Shown in pieces: positions 41,641-52,082 of a DNA stretch of 64,000 nt. Within the stretch, counting starts at the first letter, position 1. Each line of letters begins with the position of its first letter. The notes under the pieces were generated by a model, which worked only from the letters and a program-made list of their open reading frames with translations, had not been told where the DNA came from and did no database searches. This DNA comes from Acidianus manzaensis (GTDB lineage Archaea; Thermoproteota; Thermoprotei_A; Sulfolobales; Sulfolobaceae). A program made the position numbers and the translations under genes. Location of the stretch: contig NZ_CP020477.1 in NCBI RefSeq assembly GCF_002116695.1, positions 1,743,501-1,807,500 on the forward strand, read 5' to 3'.

Positions 41641-42816
41641 ATGGATATCTTTGATGCAATTTCAAACGAGCTGAGAAGGAAGATAATAAAATCTTTAGAT
41701 AAGCCTAAATCTTTCTCTCAACTTTCGGATGAACTTAAGGTAGAAAGTTCAGCGTTAGCTTTTCATTTGAAGAAACTTGACGGCTTAATATCTAAGGATG
41801 AGCAAGGTAACTATATACTAACTGAGGAAGGAAAAAGAGCTTTATCCATAATAAATGTAATAGAAAATCAAAATATATCACTTTCAAATTCACCTAAGAT
41901 TCCTATGATAATTCAGTATGTAGATAATTTTGTTGTAAATGAAAATATGATAAGAAAATTAAAGGAAGAAGGAAGAAAACTTATAATTAAGGACGTTAAT
42001 ACTGTAGAATTTAAGGAAGTAGATCCGGAACTTCTGGACAGTGTATTAGAAGACATAGAGAATGTAATAACTGTTAAATGTCCAGAAGATCTAGTCAATG
42101 TAATTTCTTCTAAATCTAAGGAAATAATTTCAGTTGAACATGAGACTGAGGAAACTTCGAAAAATGAAATTGAAATGTTTCAACCTGAGAGTTTAGTTGG
42201 TAAGTTTATTTCGGCATTTTTACCAAAAATAAGAATAAACGATAAGTTAAAAATAGTGTATGATGGTCCTCTTCAATCTACTAATGATTTACATATAGAT
42301 CTCGATGGAGGAGTAATAAAAATATCAAAGGGAGAACCACATCTTTTTGCCAAATGTAGGGAAGTAAATGACTTAGATATAGATAAGGATAATATAGAAG
42401 CTGATGGATGTTATATAAAAATTTCCTATCCCGATTTAAATTCTCTTGATGTTACACTGGACGGAGGTAAAATAGATCTCTCAGGTTTAAAAATAAACAA
42501 ATTGTCAGTAGACGTTGATGGCGGATTGATAAATCTTAACGTTTCAATACTTGATGAGGCATACTTAAGTATAGATGGAGGAAAAATTGATGGGAAAATA
42601 TCATTTTTACCTAATCAGAATTCTAAACTGACTATAGATGTAGATGGAGGAGTAGGGGACATTTCCATATTTGTGCCTAATGACATTGCTGTAATTTCGT
42701 CTTCTAACATAAATGGCGGAGTGGTTACTTTACCTAAAAGCAGGATAGGTAAAAACGGTATCCTAAACATAAACGCGTCGATTAATGGAGGAGTAATCAG
42801 AGTGAAGGAAGAATGA
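41641..42816 (+). CDS. ArsR-type winged-helix protein fused to a DGG-repeat beta-solenoid
   Basis: 391 residues. Residues 3-70 are an ArsR/HTH_20-type wHTH (ISNELRRKIIKSL, LSDELKVESSALAFHLKKL, GNYILTEEGKRAL). Residues ~80-200 are charged linker. From ~215 to the end a repeat of about 20-25 residues recurs, each ending in DGG or NGG plus a beta pair (LDGGVIKI, LDGGKIDL, VDGGLINL, IDGGKIDG, NGGVVTL, NGGVIRV). This resembles DUF4097/LiaF-like beta-helix domains. No membrane span is visible. It may be a DNA-bound sensor. The next gene overlaps its stop by ATGA. Confidence 0.7.
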   Translation: MDIFDAISNELRRKIIKSLDKPKSFSQLSDELKVESSALAFHLKKLDGLISKDEQGNYILTEEGKRALSIINVIENQNISLSNSPKIPMIIQYVDNFVVNENMIRKLKEEGRKLIIKDVNTVEFKEVDPELLDSVLEDIENVITVKCPEDLVNVISSKSKEIISVEHETEETSKNEIEMFQPESLVGKFISAFLPKIRINDKLKIVYDGPLQSTNDLHIDLDGGVIKISKGEPHLFAKCREVNDLDIDKDNIEADGCYIKISYPDLNSLDVTLDGGKIDLSGLKINKLSVDVDGGLINLNVSILDEAYLSIDGGKIDGKISFLPNQNSKLTIDVDGGVGDISIFVPNDIAVISSSNINGGVVTLPKSRIGKNGILNINASINGGVIRVKEE

Positions 42817-43467
42817 TATACGTTGGAACTTCTGGCTGGGTATACGATTGGAATGAGAAAGGAAATTTAGATTGGTATGTTAAAAACAGTGGATTAAATG
42901 CTGTAGAGCTTAACATGAGTTTTTACAGATTTCCTTTTAGAAACCAAGTTATTTCATGGAAGAAATACAATATTAAGTGGTCCGTAAAAGTTAATACATA
43001 TATTACTCATATAAAAAGAATGAAGGATAAGGAAAGTTGGGAAAAATTCTATAAATTAATGGAAGATCTTCATCCTGATTTCTATCTGTTCCAATTACCT
43101 CCTAACTTCAAGTATTCCGAAGAAAATCTAAAGAGAGTGAAAGACTTCTCCCTAATCCTTAAAGATAGAATGGCTGTTGAATTTAGAGAGAATGAATGGT
43201 AGGATAAATTACCTAAGTTAGATTGTACTGTAGTTTCTATTGATTCTCCGATAGGTACTTATATTGTAAATACTTCAGGTAAAATATATCTCAGAATGCA
43301 TGGAAGAGAAGAGTGGTATAATTATGAGTATAGCGAAGAAGAGTTAACTGAGATAGCTAGAAAAATTAAAGAGAAATCTCCTCTAGATATTTACGTGTTT
43401 TTTTAATAATGATCATTATATGCTGGAGAATGCTAGAAAAATGAGAAAAATTTTAGAGACAATTTAA
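42813..43467 (+). pseudogene. DUF72 (YecE-like) protein, one stop and one frameshift
   Basis: MIYVGTSGWVYDWN, LNAVELNMSFYRFP, KVNTYITHIKR and FLFQLPPNFKY identify DUF72, a TIM-barrel family of unknown function. After 129 codons TAG (43201-43203) interrupts the frame, which continues with VSIDSPIGTYIV and YLRMHGREEWYNYEY. One extra T in a run near 43400 then shifts out the ending NNDHYMLENARKM. Repair of both would give ~217 residues, normal for Sulfolobales. Its start overlaps the upstream stop (ATGA). Confidence 0.75.
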
Positions 43468-44485
43468 CTATTTATCTAAAAATAATAAAATACGATACTA
43501 GTCAATAGAAAATCCTCTTAAATAATAGGAACCTAAGAATTAATAAAATCTAAATTACTAATCTCTAATACTCTATTTAATCTTGTCTTAATAATGCATT
43601 TCTATATAGTTTATAGTGCGAATTCTTTCAAATTATCCAAATATTATTGATATATCAAAGCTAGATTGTATTTAACGGAATGCTTCCTTGAGCTTCGGTT
43701 TGAACTAGCTAACATGTTGAAGGCGTTAGAGAAGCTGGAGGACGAGTGGGACAATTACGTAGAGTTGAAGGGTGTTATGAAGGAACCGGTGGTGATAGTG
43801 AATGAAATATTCGACCACAAATCATATTCTCGTGCAGGTAGAGTCAGCAGGTACGGGAACTACTTCACTTGGAGTTACTCTTACAGGAAGTTCTAGGCTG
43901 GGGTGCTGGTGCTCACGCCCTCCACGGCCTCACCACGGAGAAGAGTTACTTTTCTGTTTTCTGCGTTCCCCTACGCGATCAGGAAGATGTGGGAGACCGA
44001 GATGGTGGATCAGTTCAAGACTAAGATCCAGATGGCTGCGGCGTTCTGGAGGTGTTGAGGATGGAGTTCCACATTGTCAGGATCATCTTCTACTCCTGAT
44101 ATTGGTCATAAGAGCCGTTTGCGAAGAACTTGGTGCCGGAGCTCAAATCCAAAAGGGGTCCTCAAGGTCACGCCCTTGGAGGGACGCGTGGAGGACGTCA
44201 TCAGGTTAGTTGAAATACTTTTAGGAGGTGTTCTAGGCTTAATGAAACGTTTAAGCTTATGTTAAAGTCGTACAACTGCTATTATTGCTCTTAATTTAGG
44301 AGTAACGAAGGCTATTGATGAGTCTTAATATCAAAACGTACTATACAGCTTTATTCTTACAAGGCAAATGTTAATACCAGAATTTAAGTTTAAACTTAGT
44401 TGAATGTATTTAAGCTAAACATGAAGATCTTCAAAAGAAAAAAAATAAGAAAGCAACTAGAAATATACGAAAAGGTTAGTAGAAA
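43468..44485 (+). other. Probable IS remnant within an intergenic stretch
   Basis: 43660-44270 is GC-richer than its surroundings and has broken plus-strand frames: ELANMLKALEKLEDEWDNYV, EIFDHKSYSRAG, YAIRKMWETEMVDQFKTKIQ, and after another shift MEFHIVRIIFY. The run of W-E-T-x-F and FHIVRI phrases recalls the C-terminal part of IS4/IS5-type transposases, but I cannot name the family. No terminal repeats were found. The remaining bases show no gene. Confidence 0.4.
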
Positions 44486-45568
44486 ATGGATTCCCATAAC
44501 AACTCCTTCAGATTCATGACCGCTACTTTAGTAATTAAGGACTTTCTTTTAGGATTTCAGTTCTTAGGCTATCCCTTGTACATGTACTTAGTTGGTATAA
44601 CTCCTTATGAGATTGGTATAATATATTCGCTTGAGTTTTTATCTAAAATTGCATTTATTCCAATTCTTCATTATTTTAAGGGCAAAGAGAGGCTAAGCTA
44701 TACTTTGTCTTTTTTATTTTCATCCATAGTGTTCCTTAATTTGGCTTTATATCCCTCTCTGTTTACTTTCCTGGCAAATGCTCTACTGATAGGTCTTTCA
44801 AGTTCTCTAGGTTCTTCGGTTACTGTATTCATGGGAGATTTAGATAGATCTAAATTTTCCGCACTAGGTTTTTTGAGGAGAGTATTCGCAGCCCTTGGTT
44901 TCCTTGCCTTTTACCTTACTAAGTACATTCCATTCTCTACTTTTTACCTTTCTTTCTTTCTCGTTGCGATCGTTCCTATAGTTCTGTCACAGTTTATTGA
45001 AATGAAGCCGGTTGCTGTAAAATACACCCTATCAATTGAGTTTGTTAGGAGAAATTTGAGGGAGTTTTCTTGGTACTTAACCTATGTTGTAGGCATTTCA
45101 CTCTTTACCAACATGATACCGATAGTAATTCACTACTACACCGATTTATCAGCATACGATGAGGTGTTTTATTTCGTCATTGTATTTGTTATCTCTTCGA
45201 TAGGTGCTTATTTTTCCAAGTTTATCAAGGGCAGATTACTTATCACGAGCTTTATGCTTTCATTGCTGATTTTGGCTCTCATGGGAATTGGATATTACGG
45301 CGGTGTCATGTACGTCTCTTATTCTTTTCTCTATGCGGTCGTGTCCCCTAACGTGTCTTACCTTTACGCCAGGACTGTAAATAAGGACATTGATAAAGTG
45401 GCTGTAATATCATTAGTCGGCACTATGATTACCGCTCTGGACAACTTTATGGAAGGACTAATTATAAACCTTGGCTTAACGTCTTTAATCTTTCCCTTAG
45501 CATCACTTTTCATGTTCCTCGGAGTGTTCAGCAAAGTTAAGGGATTAAGCTCAGAAAATAAACCATAA
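44486..45568 (+). CDS. MFS-like membrane transporter, divergent
   Basis: 360 residues with about 11 spans distributed through the whole length and a long central loop near residue 180 (MKPVAVKYTLSIEFVRRNLRE). The symmetrical halves suggest the major facilitator fold. The usual loop 2-3 motif G-x3-D-R-x-GR-R is absent; loop GDLDRSKF after span 4 is the nearest match. No substrate can be suggested. It lies between IS debris and tRNA scar 2, so it may be cargo of an integrated element. Confidence 0.55.
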   Translation: MDSHNNSFRFMTATLVIKDFLLGFQFLGYPLYMYLVGITPYEIGIIYSLEFLSKIAFIPILHYFKGKERLSYTLSFLFSSIVFLNLALYPSLFTFLANALLIGLSSSLGSSVTVFMGDLDRSKFSALGFLRRVFAALGFLAFYLTKYIPFSTFYLSFFLVAIVPIVLSQFIEMKPVAVKYTLSIEFVRRNLREFSWYLTYVVGISLFTNMIPIVIHYYTDLSAYDEVFYFVIVFVISSIGAYFSKFIKGRLLITSFMLSLLILALMGIGYYGGVMYVSYSFLYAVVSPNVSYLYARTVNKDIDKVAVISLVGTMITALDNFMEGLIINLGLTSLIFPLASLFMFLGVFSKVKGLSSENKP

Positions 45569-46098
<530 letters not shown>

Positions 46099-46300
46099 AT
46101 GCTGATTCACGTCAGTAAATTAGACGAGGAACAGAGAAGAAGAATATTGAAGAAATTAATGGAACGACTAGGTTTATCACAAGCTGCTAAGCAGTTAGGT
46201 ATAGTTAGGAGTACGTTGTTTAGGTATATTAGTAGAAGTCAAAGTGTATCATTGGAAGTAGTAGAGGAAGCTTCACAAAAACTGTCTGTGGAAGAACCTC
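46099..46300 (+). pseudogene. int: Integrase N-terminal remnant (pNOB8-like)
   Basis: LDEEQRRRILKKLMERLGLS, then QAAKQLGIVRSTLFRYISRS, is a paralogue of the helix-turn-helix in the 37394 integrase. Homology ends at KLSVEE near 46299, followed by unrelated codons. The position after a tRNA scar is the same. Upstream, a frame LKDIYVL matches LKESYVL of copy 1 but ends in a stop. Confidence 0.65.
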
Positions 46301-46650
46301 ACAAATGCTTGTTTGTTTTTGTACTCTTTATTCTTGTTTTTTAAGAGTGTTGTTAAGGGAATTGATTTTAAGCTTTTTCTTGGCTTAATTTTTGTAAAAG
46401 AGATAAAGGATAAATTTATATCTGGATTAATTAAAATTATGAAACCGCTTTTTATTAATTTTAATTTATTTTTAAGGAGGTGATTTTAGGGACTACCGTC
46501 TAGGGCGAGGAGGAGGTCAGCGATTTCTTTTTTCATGTCAATAATATGAAAGGTGAAACTTAATTTATTTTGCATTAAATGGTTAGCCGCTAACAGATAT
46601 CTAAAAGAAGTTAACCATAAACTTTTAACTCTTTCATTCAAAATTTACTG
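46301..46650. other. Intergenic with IS605-type right-end remnant
   Basis: 46497-46520 (CCGTCTAGGGCGAGGAGG, then AGGTCAG) matches the right-end pattern of the TnpB element (GGGCGAGG and GAGGAAGTCAG). No tnpB lies upstream. No gene is seen. Confidence 0.4.
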
Positions 46651-46926
46651 ATGATCATTTCAGTTCAATCAGAAGGAAGATGTGGAAAGACCACAAAAGA
46701 GACATCAATATCAAATTATAAGAAGGAATCTTCAATTCAGTGTTTTGGCATAAAACTTATCGATAATGCCTTGTATGGTGATTTAGAAAACACGTTATTT
46801 GAACATCACAATCTTAGTATGTCTAACCTTCAACAGTTCATTTTTACTAATATTTATGGAATTAAGGTTTCTAACAATGTAGATAGAGTAAATTTCAAAA
46901 TAGTTTGTCAAAAAAGAGGTCATTAA
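46651..46926 (+). CDS. Degenerate ParA-like fragment, unknown
   Basis: 91 residues. The start MIISVQSEGRCGKTTKE resembles a ParA/MinD deviant Walker A (usual G-G-V-G-K-T-T), with R-C for G-V. The rest lacks the later switch motifs and is far shorter than a ParA (~200-300). It may be the N-terminal stub of a plasmid partition ATPase or a small unrelated protein. It lies three bases before the next gene, so the two may be co-transcribed. Confidence 0.4.
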   Translation: MIISVQSEGRCGKTTKETSISNYKKESSIQCFGIKLIDNALYGDLENTLFEHHNLSMSNLQQFIFTNIYGIKVSNNVDRVNFKIVCQKRGH

Positions 46927-46929
46927 ATT

Positions 46930-47562
46930 ATGTTTATTGGTCATTTTGCAGTTGCGTTCTTGTTACATTATTTTTTCCCCATGGTACCATTATGGATTCC
47001 GCTACTTGGTGTAAGTTTTCCTGATTTGTTATGGCCAGTGTTTATCATATTAGGCGTTGAAATAGCACATTTTGATAGCAACTCTCCACTTCAGAAAAAT
47101 ATAGATTTTACGTACTATCCATATTCACATTCCTTGGTACTTACTTCAATATTTGCATTTATTGTAGGTATAATTCTGTCTTTTATTTTGAAAGACATAA
47201 CAGTCGTCCTAATATTCACAATTGCATCAACAACTCACTGGTTCCTAGACATAATAGTACACAATAAAGATTTGCCAATTCTTGGATTCTCCAAATATGA
47301 TAAAAAAGTTGGTTTTGGTCTTTGGAATTATGGATGGAAAGCTTTCGTTATAGAATATTTATTTTATGCCTTAATTACAGTCATTTTTGTAAGACCCGCT
47401 TTAGTATTAGATTTGCTATTACTTGGAGCATTGTTCCATATAGCTAACATAAATACATTCATAGCTTTTACGAAGAAGAACCCATTTGCATTTTCTAAAT
47501 ATAGTTACCCAATTATAACGTTACTGGGATTTTCTCTGTTTATAATTATTGCTACATTATGA
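46930..47562 (+). CDS. YdjM-like membrane protein (metal-dependent hydrolase family)
   Basis: 210 residues with five to six spans. FIGHFAVAFLLHYF, SFPDLLWPVF, YPYSHSLVL and STTHWFLDIIVH give the conserved G-H, P-D, S-H-S and H-x3-D residues of the YdjM/LexA-regulated membrane hydrolase family, which place a metal site near the membrane. The substrate is unknown. It lies between tRNA scars 2 and 3, hence possibly carried by an integrated element. Confidence 0.7.
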   Translation: MFIGHFAVAFLLHYFFPMVPLWIPLLGVSFPDLLWPVFIILGVEIAHFDSNSPLQKNIDFTYYPYSHSLVLTSIFAFIVGIILSFILKDITVVLIFTIASTTHWFLDIIVHNKDLPILGFSKYDKKVGFGLWNYGWKAFVIEYLFYALITVIFVRPALVLDLLLLGALFHIANINTFIAFTKKNPFAFSKYSYPIITLLGFSLFIIIATL

Positions 47563-48045
47563 CCTAAGAATAGCTTTAATTTCATTATGACTATCATCTC
47601 TTAATAAGACTATTAGATCAGCTATCTCAGAATCATTAGTAGCGATATCTATTGGCCTATATAGGTCTTTAATATCTATAAAAATATTCACGATATCTTA
47701 CCCAGTGTAAAAGAACACCACCTAGTGCATGGGCTCTGTTTATCTCAGCTTTAGCTATACATTCTTTACCAGCGGTTTCTCCTTTGTTAGTTGCCTTAAT
47801 TCGGATATATTTAGCCTTACCTATGATAGGGGAATTTAAGATAGGTGTGAGAATTCAGTTAGTGCGTTAAATACTATTTCAAGTTCGATTTTCGGTTTTT
47901 TCATTAACTCTCTATTTTGCTTCTTTAATTCCTCAACTTGTTTTTCTAAGGCTTTAGTTTGCCTTTGAGAATAATATACTGAAAAAGCTAAGGCTATTGC
48001 TGAAATAATGCTTGCGGATGCACCTAAATCAGATATTATGCTCAT
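47557..48045 (-). pseudogene. Small TM/coiled-coil protein, frameshifted
   Basis: ATG 48045 opens with one span (ISAIALAFSVYY) and a coiled coil (ALEKQVEELKKQNRELMKK) followed by PKIELEIVFNALTE. A shift near 47840 moves to a frame reading ILTPILNSPIIGKAKYIRIK, then ATNKGETAGKECIAKAEI. A second shift near 47700 moves to VNIFIDIKDLYRPIDIA. The pattern (K-P-K-I-E-I, N-K-G-x-A, lhW, P-I-D-I-A) is a common Sulfolobales hypothetical family. The end overlaps the converging 46930 gene by six bases. Confidence 0.55.
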
Positions 48046-48569
48046 TGCATATACCTCTTGAGTGACGAATTAAAGTATTTACAAATAAAAAATTTTTTTA
48101 AATCATGATAGAATTTATTCTCCAGTAAACGCAGAACGGTTAAGCGATTTTGATATAGCTTTATTCTACTTTTATTTTCAACTAGTATTGTAGATTTGCT
48201 TAAACATGTAACATAATACGTTAATTTTTTCGTTTTATTTGAAACATTTTCTAGTTATCAAGGCCCGTGGCCCGTTCAGATCCAGGCCATAGCACTAATT
48301 TTCATGAAAAATTGAAAGGAGTTATCCAGAAAGACAACCCTCTGATAGATAATAGCTTACAAAATTTATCAACTAAAATAGAACTTATTATATTTTATAA
48401 CTGCGCTAAAATAATTAAGTAAAGAAACTTGTTGGAGTTACATTACTTAAGAAAATCGCTTAATATTAATGTAAAAAATTCAGTAAAGGCTTACAAAAAA
48501 TTATAAGTCAAAAGCCTAGACGATATAGCGAATAGGCTAACGTTACCTAATTATTAATTTATTATCCTA
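48046..48569. other. Intergenic with att scar 3
   Basis: Apart from the scar at 48256-48293 there are no intact frames. The 250 bases after the scar could be a fully decayed integrase start (TTGAAAGGAGTTATCC aligns with the region after scars 1 and 2). Confidence 0.45.
48256..48293 (+). other. tRNA 3'-half att scar 3 (degenerate)
   Basis: ATCAAGGCCCGTGGCCCGTT, then AGATCCAGGCCATAGCA, matches scars 1 and 2 with several changes and small deletions in the T arm. It is followed by the same CTAATTTT and, a few bases on, TTGAAAGGAG. The decay suggests an older integration. Confidence 0.7.
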
Positions 48570-51500
48570 TTATTTTTTACTCCTTTTTGCTAGGTAGAAT
48601 AGTATTAGCAATGATATGCCTACTATAAAAGCTATTGAAATTGGAAAAAAGTTTAAAGATGATTTTAGTGTTGTGCTTGTATTAGTTGTTGTAGTATTTA
48701 TTTGCTTAGCAATTATGATAATTGTATTCTGCCCTATCTTTAGATTTGCTGTAAACTGAAGTAATTCATGGTTAGCCCTATAATTGAAAGCTTGTCCATT
48801 TATGAATATGTTAAAGTTAGTGATTCCTGTTAAGAAGTATAAGCTTAAGTTCTGTGGATAATGCGCGTAGATATGTAATATTAAGGCTGATCCATTCCAT
48901 GTTTGGTTCTCTAAATAGTTTCCGTTACTAAAATTGGCATAGAATAATTGAATTTTGGGGTAGTCCCATGCTTGTATATAATCTTCTTCAGCTACAATTC
49001 CCCATGGTTGTGTTTCACTATTTATTTGCCCGTCTGTCCTGTTATCACTTACATAATAAGCCATATAATAAGGATAATCTAAAGTTGTTCTTTCCCACAT
49101 TCTGCTAATCGCCAAATCTGCTAATGTTTGATTTCCTATAGCATCAGCGTATTCACTCAATAGTTCGTCCATATACGTATCGTAATCTGATTGAATAGTA
49201 CTGTAATTGTAATAAATCCATATTCTGTAATTAATTGATATATTTCCTTTCATATCACTCCAGTTAAGAAAAGGCTCCTCTGAATAGTGTAGCCCTTGCT
49301 CGATCATTAAAGCATGTGTTAGGTAAGTTTGGTTATGTGTTAAGTAATATAATGACATTAATGCTTGCCCCGACATTGAAGTTACATCAAGACAGTAATT
49401 GCTCATAGGATATTTAATAATTGGATTTAATAATTTGGGTATTGTAAATAATCCATAAAATGGATTAGGCCAGCTAAATGGGATTGTAACATTTGATGGT
49501 CCGTTAGTTGAGTCAACTAACATATAAACCTTTTGCGGGGCTTTTACATTGATTCCTACTATTAAAGTACTGCCAGACGGAGCTTCAACATTAGTCAAAA
49601 CGGGAATATGGAAAGTAACTGGATAATAGGGTGTACTGCCACTTTTACCGCCAGCTTGAATTTGTACATTAGTAAATATAGATGAGCCAATAGTCTGTAG
49701 AACTTGCCCATTGTATGCTATCTGAACTGTTATCGTTACATTAGCCTCTGTATCTGTACCACCACCGTTAAAGTATAGTATAGTTGTTAGAATTCCGCTT
49801 ACATTCAAATCATTGCTTAATGTGGGTGGTAATAATGCTTTGTATGGTTTATTGTAAAGACGAATTGCATATGATGTATTAAGTGGAATATCCTCAAAGA
49901 AGTTGATTGCTATTGAGCTTCCGCTAATCACAGTACCTACATCCATGCCACTTGTAGTGTTAATGATGTAGCCATAAGTATTATAACCATTTATGTTAGT
50001 AACGTAATTATCTTTGTGATACCACATACTAATATTATAATATGTATATCTGTTGCTACTTTGATACTGAAGTAACCATGAACCTAACTGATTTAATGCA
50101 TCTAAGTAAATGCTATTATGTGTAGTATTGTAGAGTACTATTGTGGCTAAGATAAATCTCGCTAGGGAAGATGTGTAGGTTTTTCCGTTAGACCACTTTA
50201 ACTCATTATAGTATGCTTGCCATGATTGTTCTGCCATTGATAATGCCTGGGTATTTCCATATTTACCTAAAAGCGCCAATGCATAGATTATTTGTCCTTC
50301 ATAATAATCTTCACCAACAATTGCGTATTTCCAATATGATGGGCCGTCTAAAATGTTCTTTACTACTGTGTTAGGACATGGGATCCAGTCTACACTAGGG
50401 ATAAAATCGAAGCCTACTAGGGAAGTTCCGTTGCCTTCATAGGCTATTTGGAACCATTGATAATATCCTGCTGGCGTTTCAAATGTTGAATTCATGTAAA
50501 GCGTATTTCTAATCTCATAAGGTGGGCCAAAATAAACGGTATAAGGTCCAAAGTGACCAAATTGTGAATTGTATTCAGTATAATTAGCCAGAGGAAATAT
50601 GAATAGTAAATTATAATCACCAATCCAATTTGGTGCATAGCTGGTATTCAGCAGTAACCATTGTCCGATATTCACATTTGCGAAATAAGTCCAGCTAATA
50701 TTAGATGAGTCTTGATAATTCTTTATGTATCCAAATTTTTGCGTAAACATATACTGATAACCGCTTCCAATAGTAGAAAGGCCATTAAATCCAAAATATA
50801 ATGTAGAGCCATTTTGAATTTCTGCTAAAGCTAAAATCATATTATTCTTTTGCAATAAGTAAGCCCACCAATATTGCGAACCGCTATTGCTAGTAAAGGT
50901 ATAATTAAAGGCAACATAATTTTGCGTTTTGATTACATTAAATTGAGGTGCATAAGTAGTGGGATAAAGAGTAGATATTGAAGCAACGTAAATTCCAGTG
51001 TTCCTAGTCTGAGTGGATGTTGCCCCAGGCACATAGATGCCTATTCCGATAAGGAATGGATAGGCTGACAAAGTGCCTAAATTCCAATATTTCGGGTATA
51101 CTGAATTAGGGATTGGAACATTTATGTCCTGCCATTGTCCATCTGCTGTGAAATAAACTGGTATGTTTGTTTGTATGAATGATCCAGAAGCGTTTTCCCA
51201 CACAAAAATCAAATATATTCTATTAATTGAAGATGATTGTATATATAATGTTATGTTGAAATCCATGAATTGGTCATTAGGATTAGTCTGTCCTAGGTAC
51301 TTAGTCCCTTTTATTAATGTAATAGCCTGTGGTAGTACATTCACTATTGGGTAATTATATTGTAATTGTTCTGATGGTGTGCCGAATAATGCTGGGCCAG
51401 TTAGATTGAGATATGTTTTCGCGCTATTGTCTAAAGAGGTCTTTGTATCATTCCCCCATGCTGAAATATTAAGTAATTCCCATGGTGGATTTTGTCCACC

Positions 51501-52082
51501 AGATCCACTGAATCCCCCATCCACTATTGGGTTTTCAGTAGCTTCACATGGATTTACCAAAATACCATTGGGTTCTTGAATTACAACAGATTGTAAATAC
51601 GCTACGGTTAGTGTTGGATTATAATAGGTGCTTACTCTTAACCCTTGTAATGTATTGCTTTGATTGTACCATATCCAATAATAGCCATTAGTATATCCAA
51701 TCAGATCCCCGCATATCTTTTCATAGAACTGTGCAAATGGATATTCAAATCTTTTTATAAAATATCCGCCAACATCACCTTCTTGCAAAAATTGAAGGAT
51801 ATCATCAACATAAGTACTGTAACTATTCCAATATGACGCTATTGCTTCTAGAAATTTTGAATTATCATCAAGCCAATAAGAATTTGGAATACTCTTAGCT
51901 TCATAAAAAGCATAAGTCCCTGTAGGGCTCTTTTCCCATAATGTAGCAATTTCTTCATTAACAGCCATTTTAAGGGGTAAAGGAATGTCACTATAAGCTA
52001 CTGTATTGAATTCGCTTATTAAAAATAAGGATAAAATAAATATTGAGAGAAGAGAAATAACTAATTTATTCATTTTGATCAT
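48570..52082 (-). CDS. Giant secreted protein, possible six-hairpin glycosidase-like
   Basis: 1170 residues. A signal peptide at residues 5-28 (ISLLSIFILSLFLI) and a C-terminal span (FPISIAFIVGISLLILFYLA) before RSKK anchor it outside the cell. It has very many N-x-S/T sequons. The middle (about 570-720) and late part (900-1030) alternate helices with repeated GQIIYALALLGKYG and MSGQALMSLYYLT phrases, like alpha/alpha-barrel glycosidases or glucoamylase-type enzymes. No catalytic motif is certain. It starts 17 bases inside the end of the small upstream gene, so the two are coupled. Confidence 0.6.
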   Translation of the reverse strand: MIKMNKLVISLLSIFILSLFLISEFNTVAYSDIPLPLKMAVNEEIATLWEKSPTGTYAFYEAKSIPNSYWLDDNSKFLEAIASYWNSYSTYVDDILQFLQEGDVGGYFIKRFEYPFAQFYEKICGDLIGYTNGYYWIWYNQSNTLQGLRVSTYYNPTLTVAYLQSVVIQEPNGILVNPCEATENPIVDGGFSGSGGQNPPWELLNISAWGNDTKTSLDNSAKTYLNLTGPALFGTPSEQLQYNYPIVNVLPQAITLIKGTKYLGQTNPNDQFMDFNITLYIQSSSINRIYLIFVWENASGSFIQTNIPVYFTADGQWQDINVPIPNSVYPKYWNLGTLSAYPFLIGIGIYVPGATSTQTRNTGIYVASISTLYPTTYAPQFNVIKTQNYVAFNYTFTSNSGSQYWWAYLLQKNNMILALAEIQNGSTLYFGFNGLSTIGSGYQYMFTQKFGYIKNYQDSSNISWTYFANVNIGQWLLLNTSYAPNWIGDYNLLFIFPLANYTEYNSQFGHFGPYTVYFGPPYEIRNTLYMNSTFETPAGYYQWFQIAYEGNGTSLVGFDFIPSVDWIPCPNTVVKNILDGPSYWKYAIVGEDYYEGQIIYALALLGKYGNTQALSMAEQSWQAYYNELKWSNGKTYTSSLARFILATIVLYNTTHNSIYLDALNQLGSWLLQYQSSNRYTYYNISMWYHKDNYVTNINGYNTYGYIINTTSGMDVGTVISGSSIAINFFEDIPLNTSYAIRLYNKPYKALLPPTLSNDLNVSGILTTILYFNGGGTDTEANVTITVQIAYNGQVLQTIGSSIFTNVQIQAGGKSGSTPYYPVTFHIPVLTNVEAPSGSTLIVGINVKAPQKVYMLVDSTNGPSNVTIPFSWPNPFYGLFTIPKLLNPIIKYPMSNYCLDVTSMSGQALMSLYYLTHNQTYLTHALMIEQGLHYSEEPFLNWSDMKGNISINYRIWIYYNYSTIQSDYDTYMDELLSEYADAIGNQTLADLAISRMWERTTLDYPYYMAYYVSDNRTDGQINSETQPWGIVAEEDYIQAWDYPKIQLFYANFSNGNYLENQTWNGSALILHIYAHYPQNLSLYFLTGITNFNIFINGQAFNYRANHELLQFTANLKIGQNTIIIIAKQINTTTTNTSTTLKSSLNFFPISIAFIVGISLLILFYLAKRSKK

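Noticed and set aside
43201..43203. TAG as a recoded (pyrrolysine) codon in the DUF72 gene
   Set aside because: A frameshift follows 200 bases later and no pyl genes are expected in Sulfolobales, so inactivation or error is simpler.
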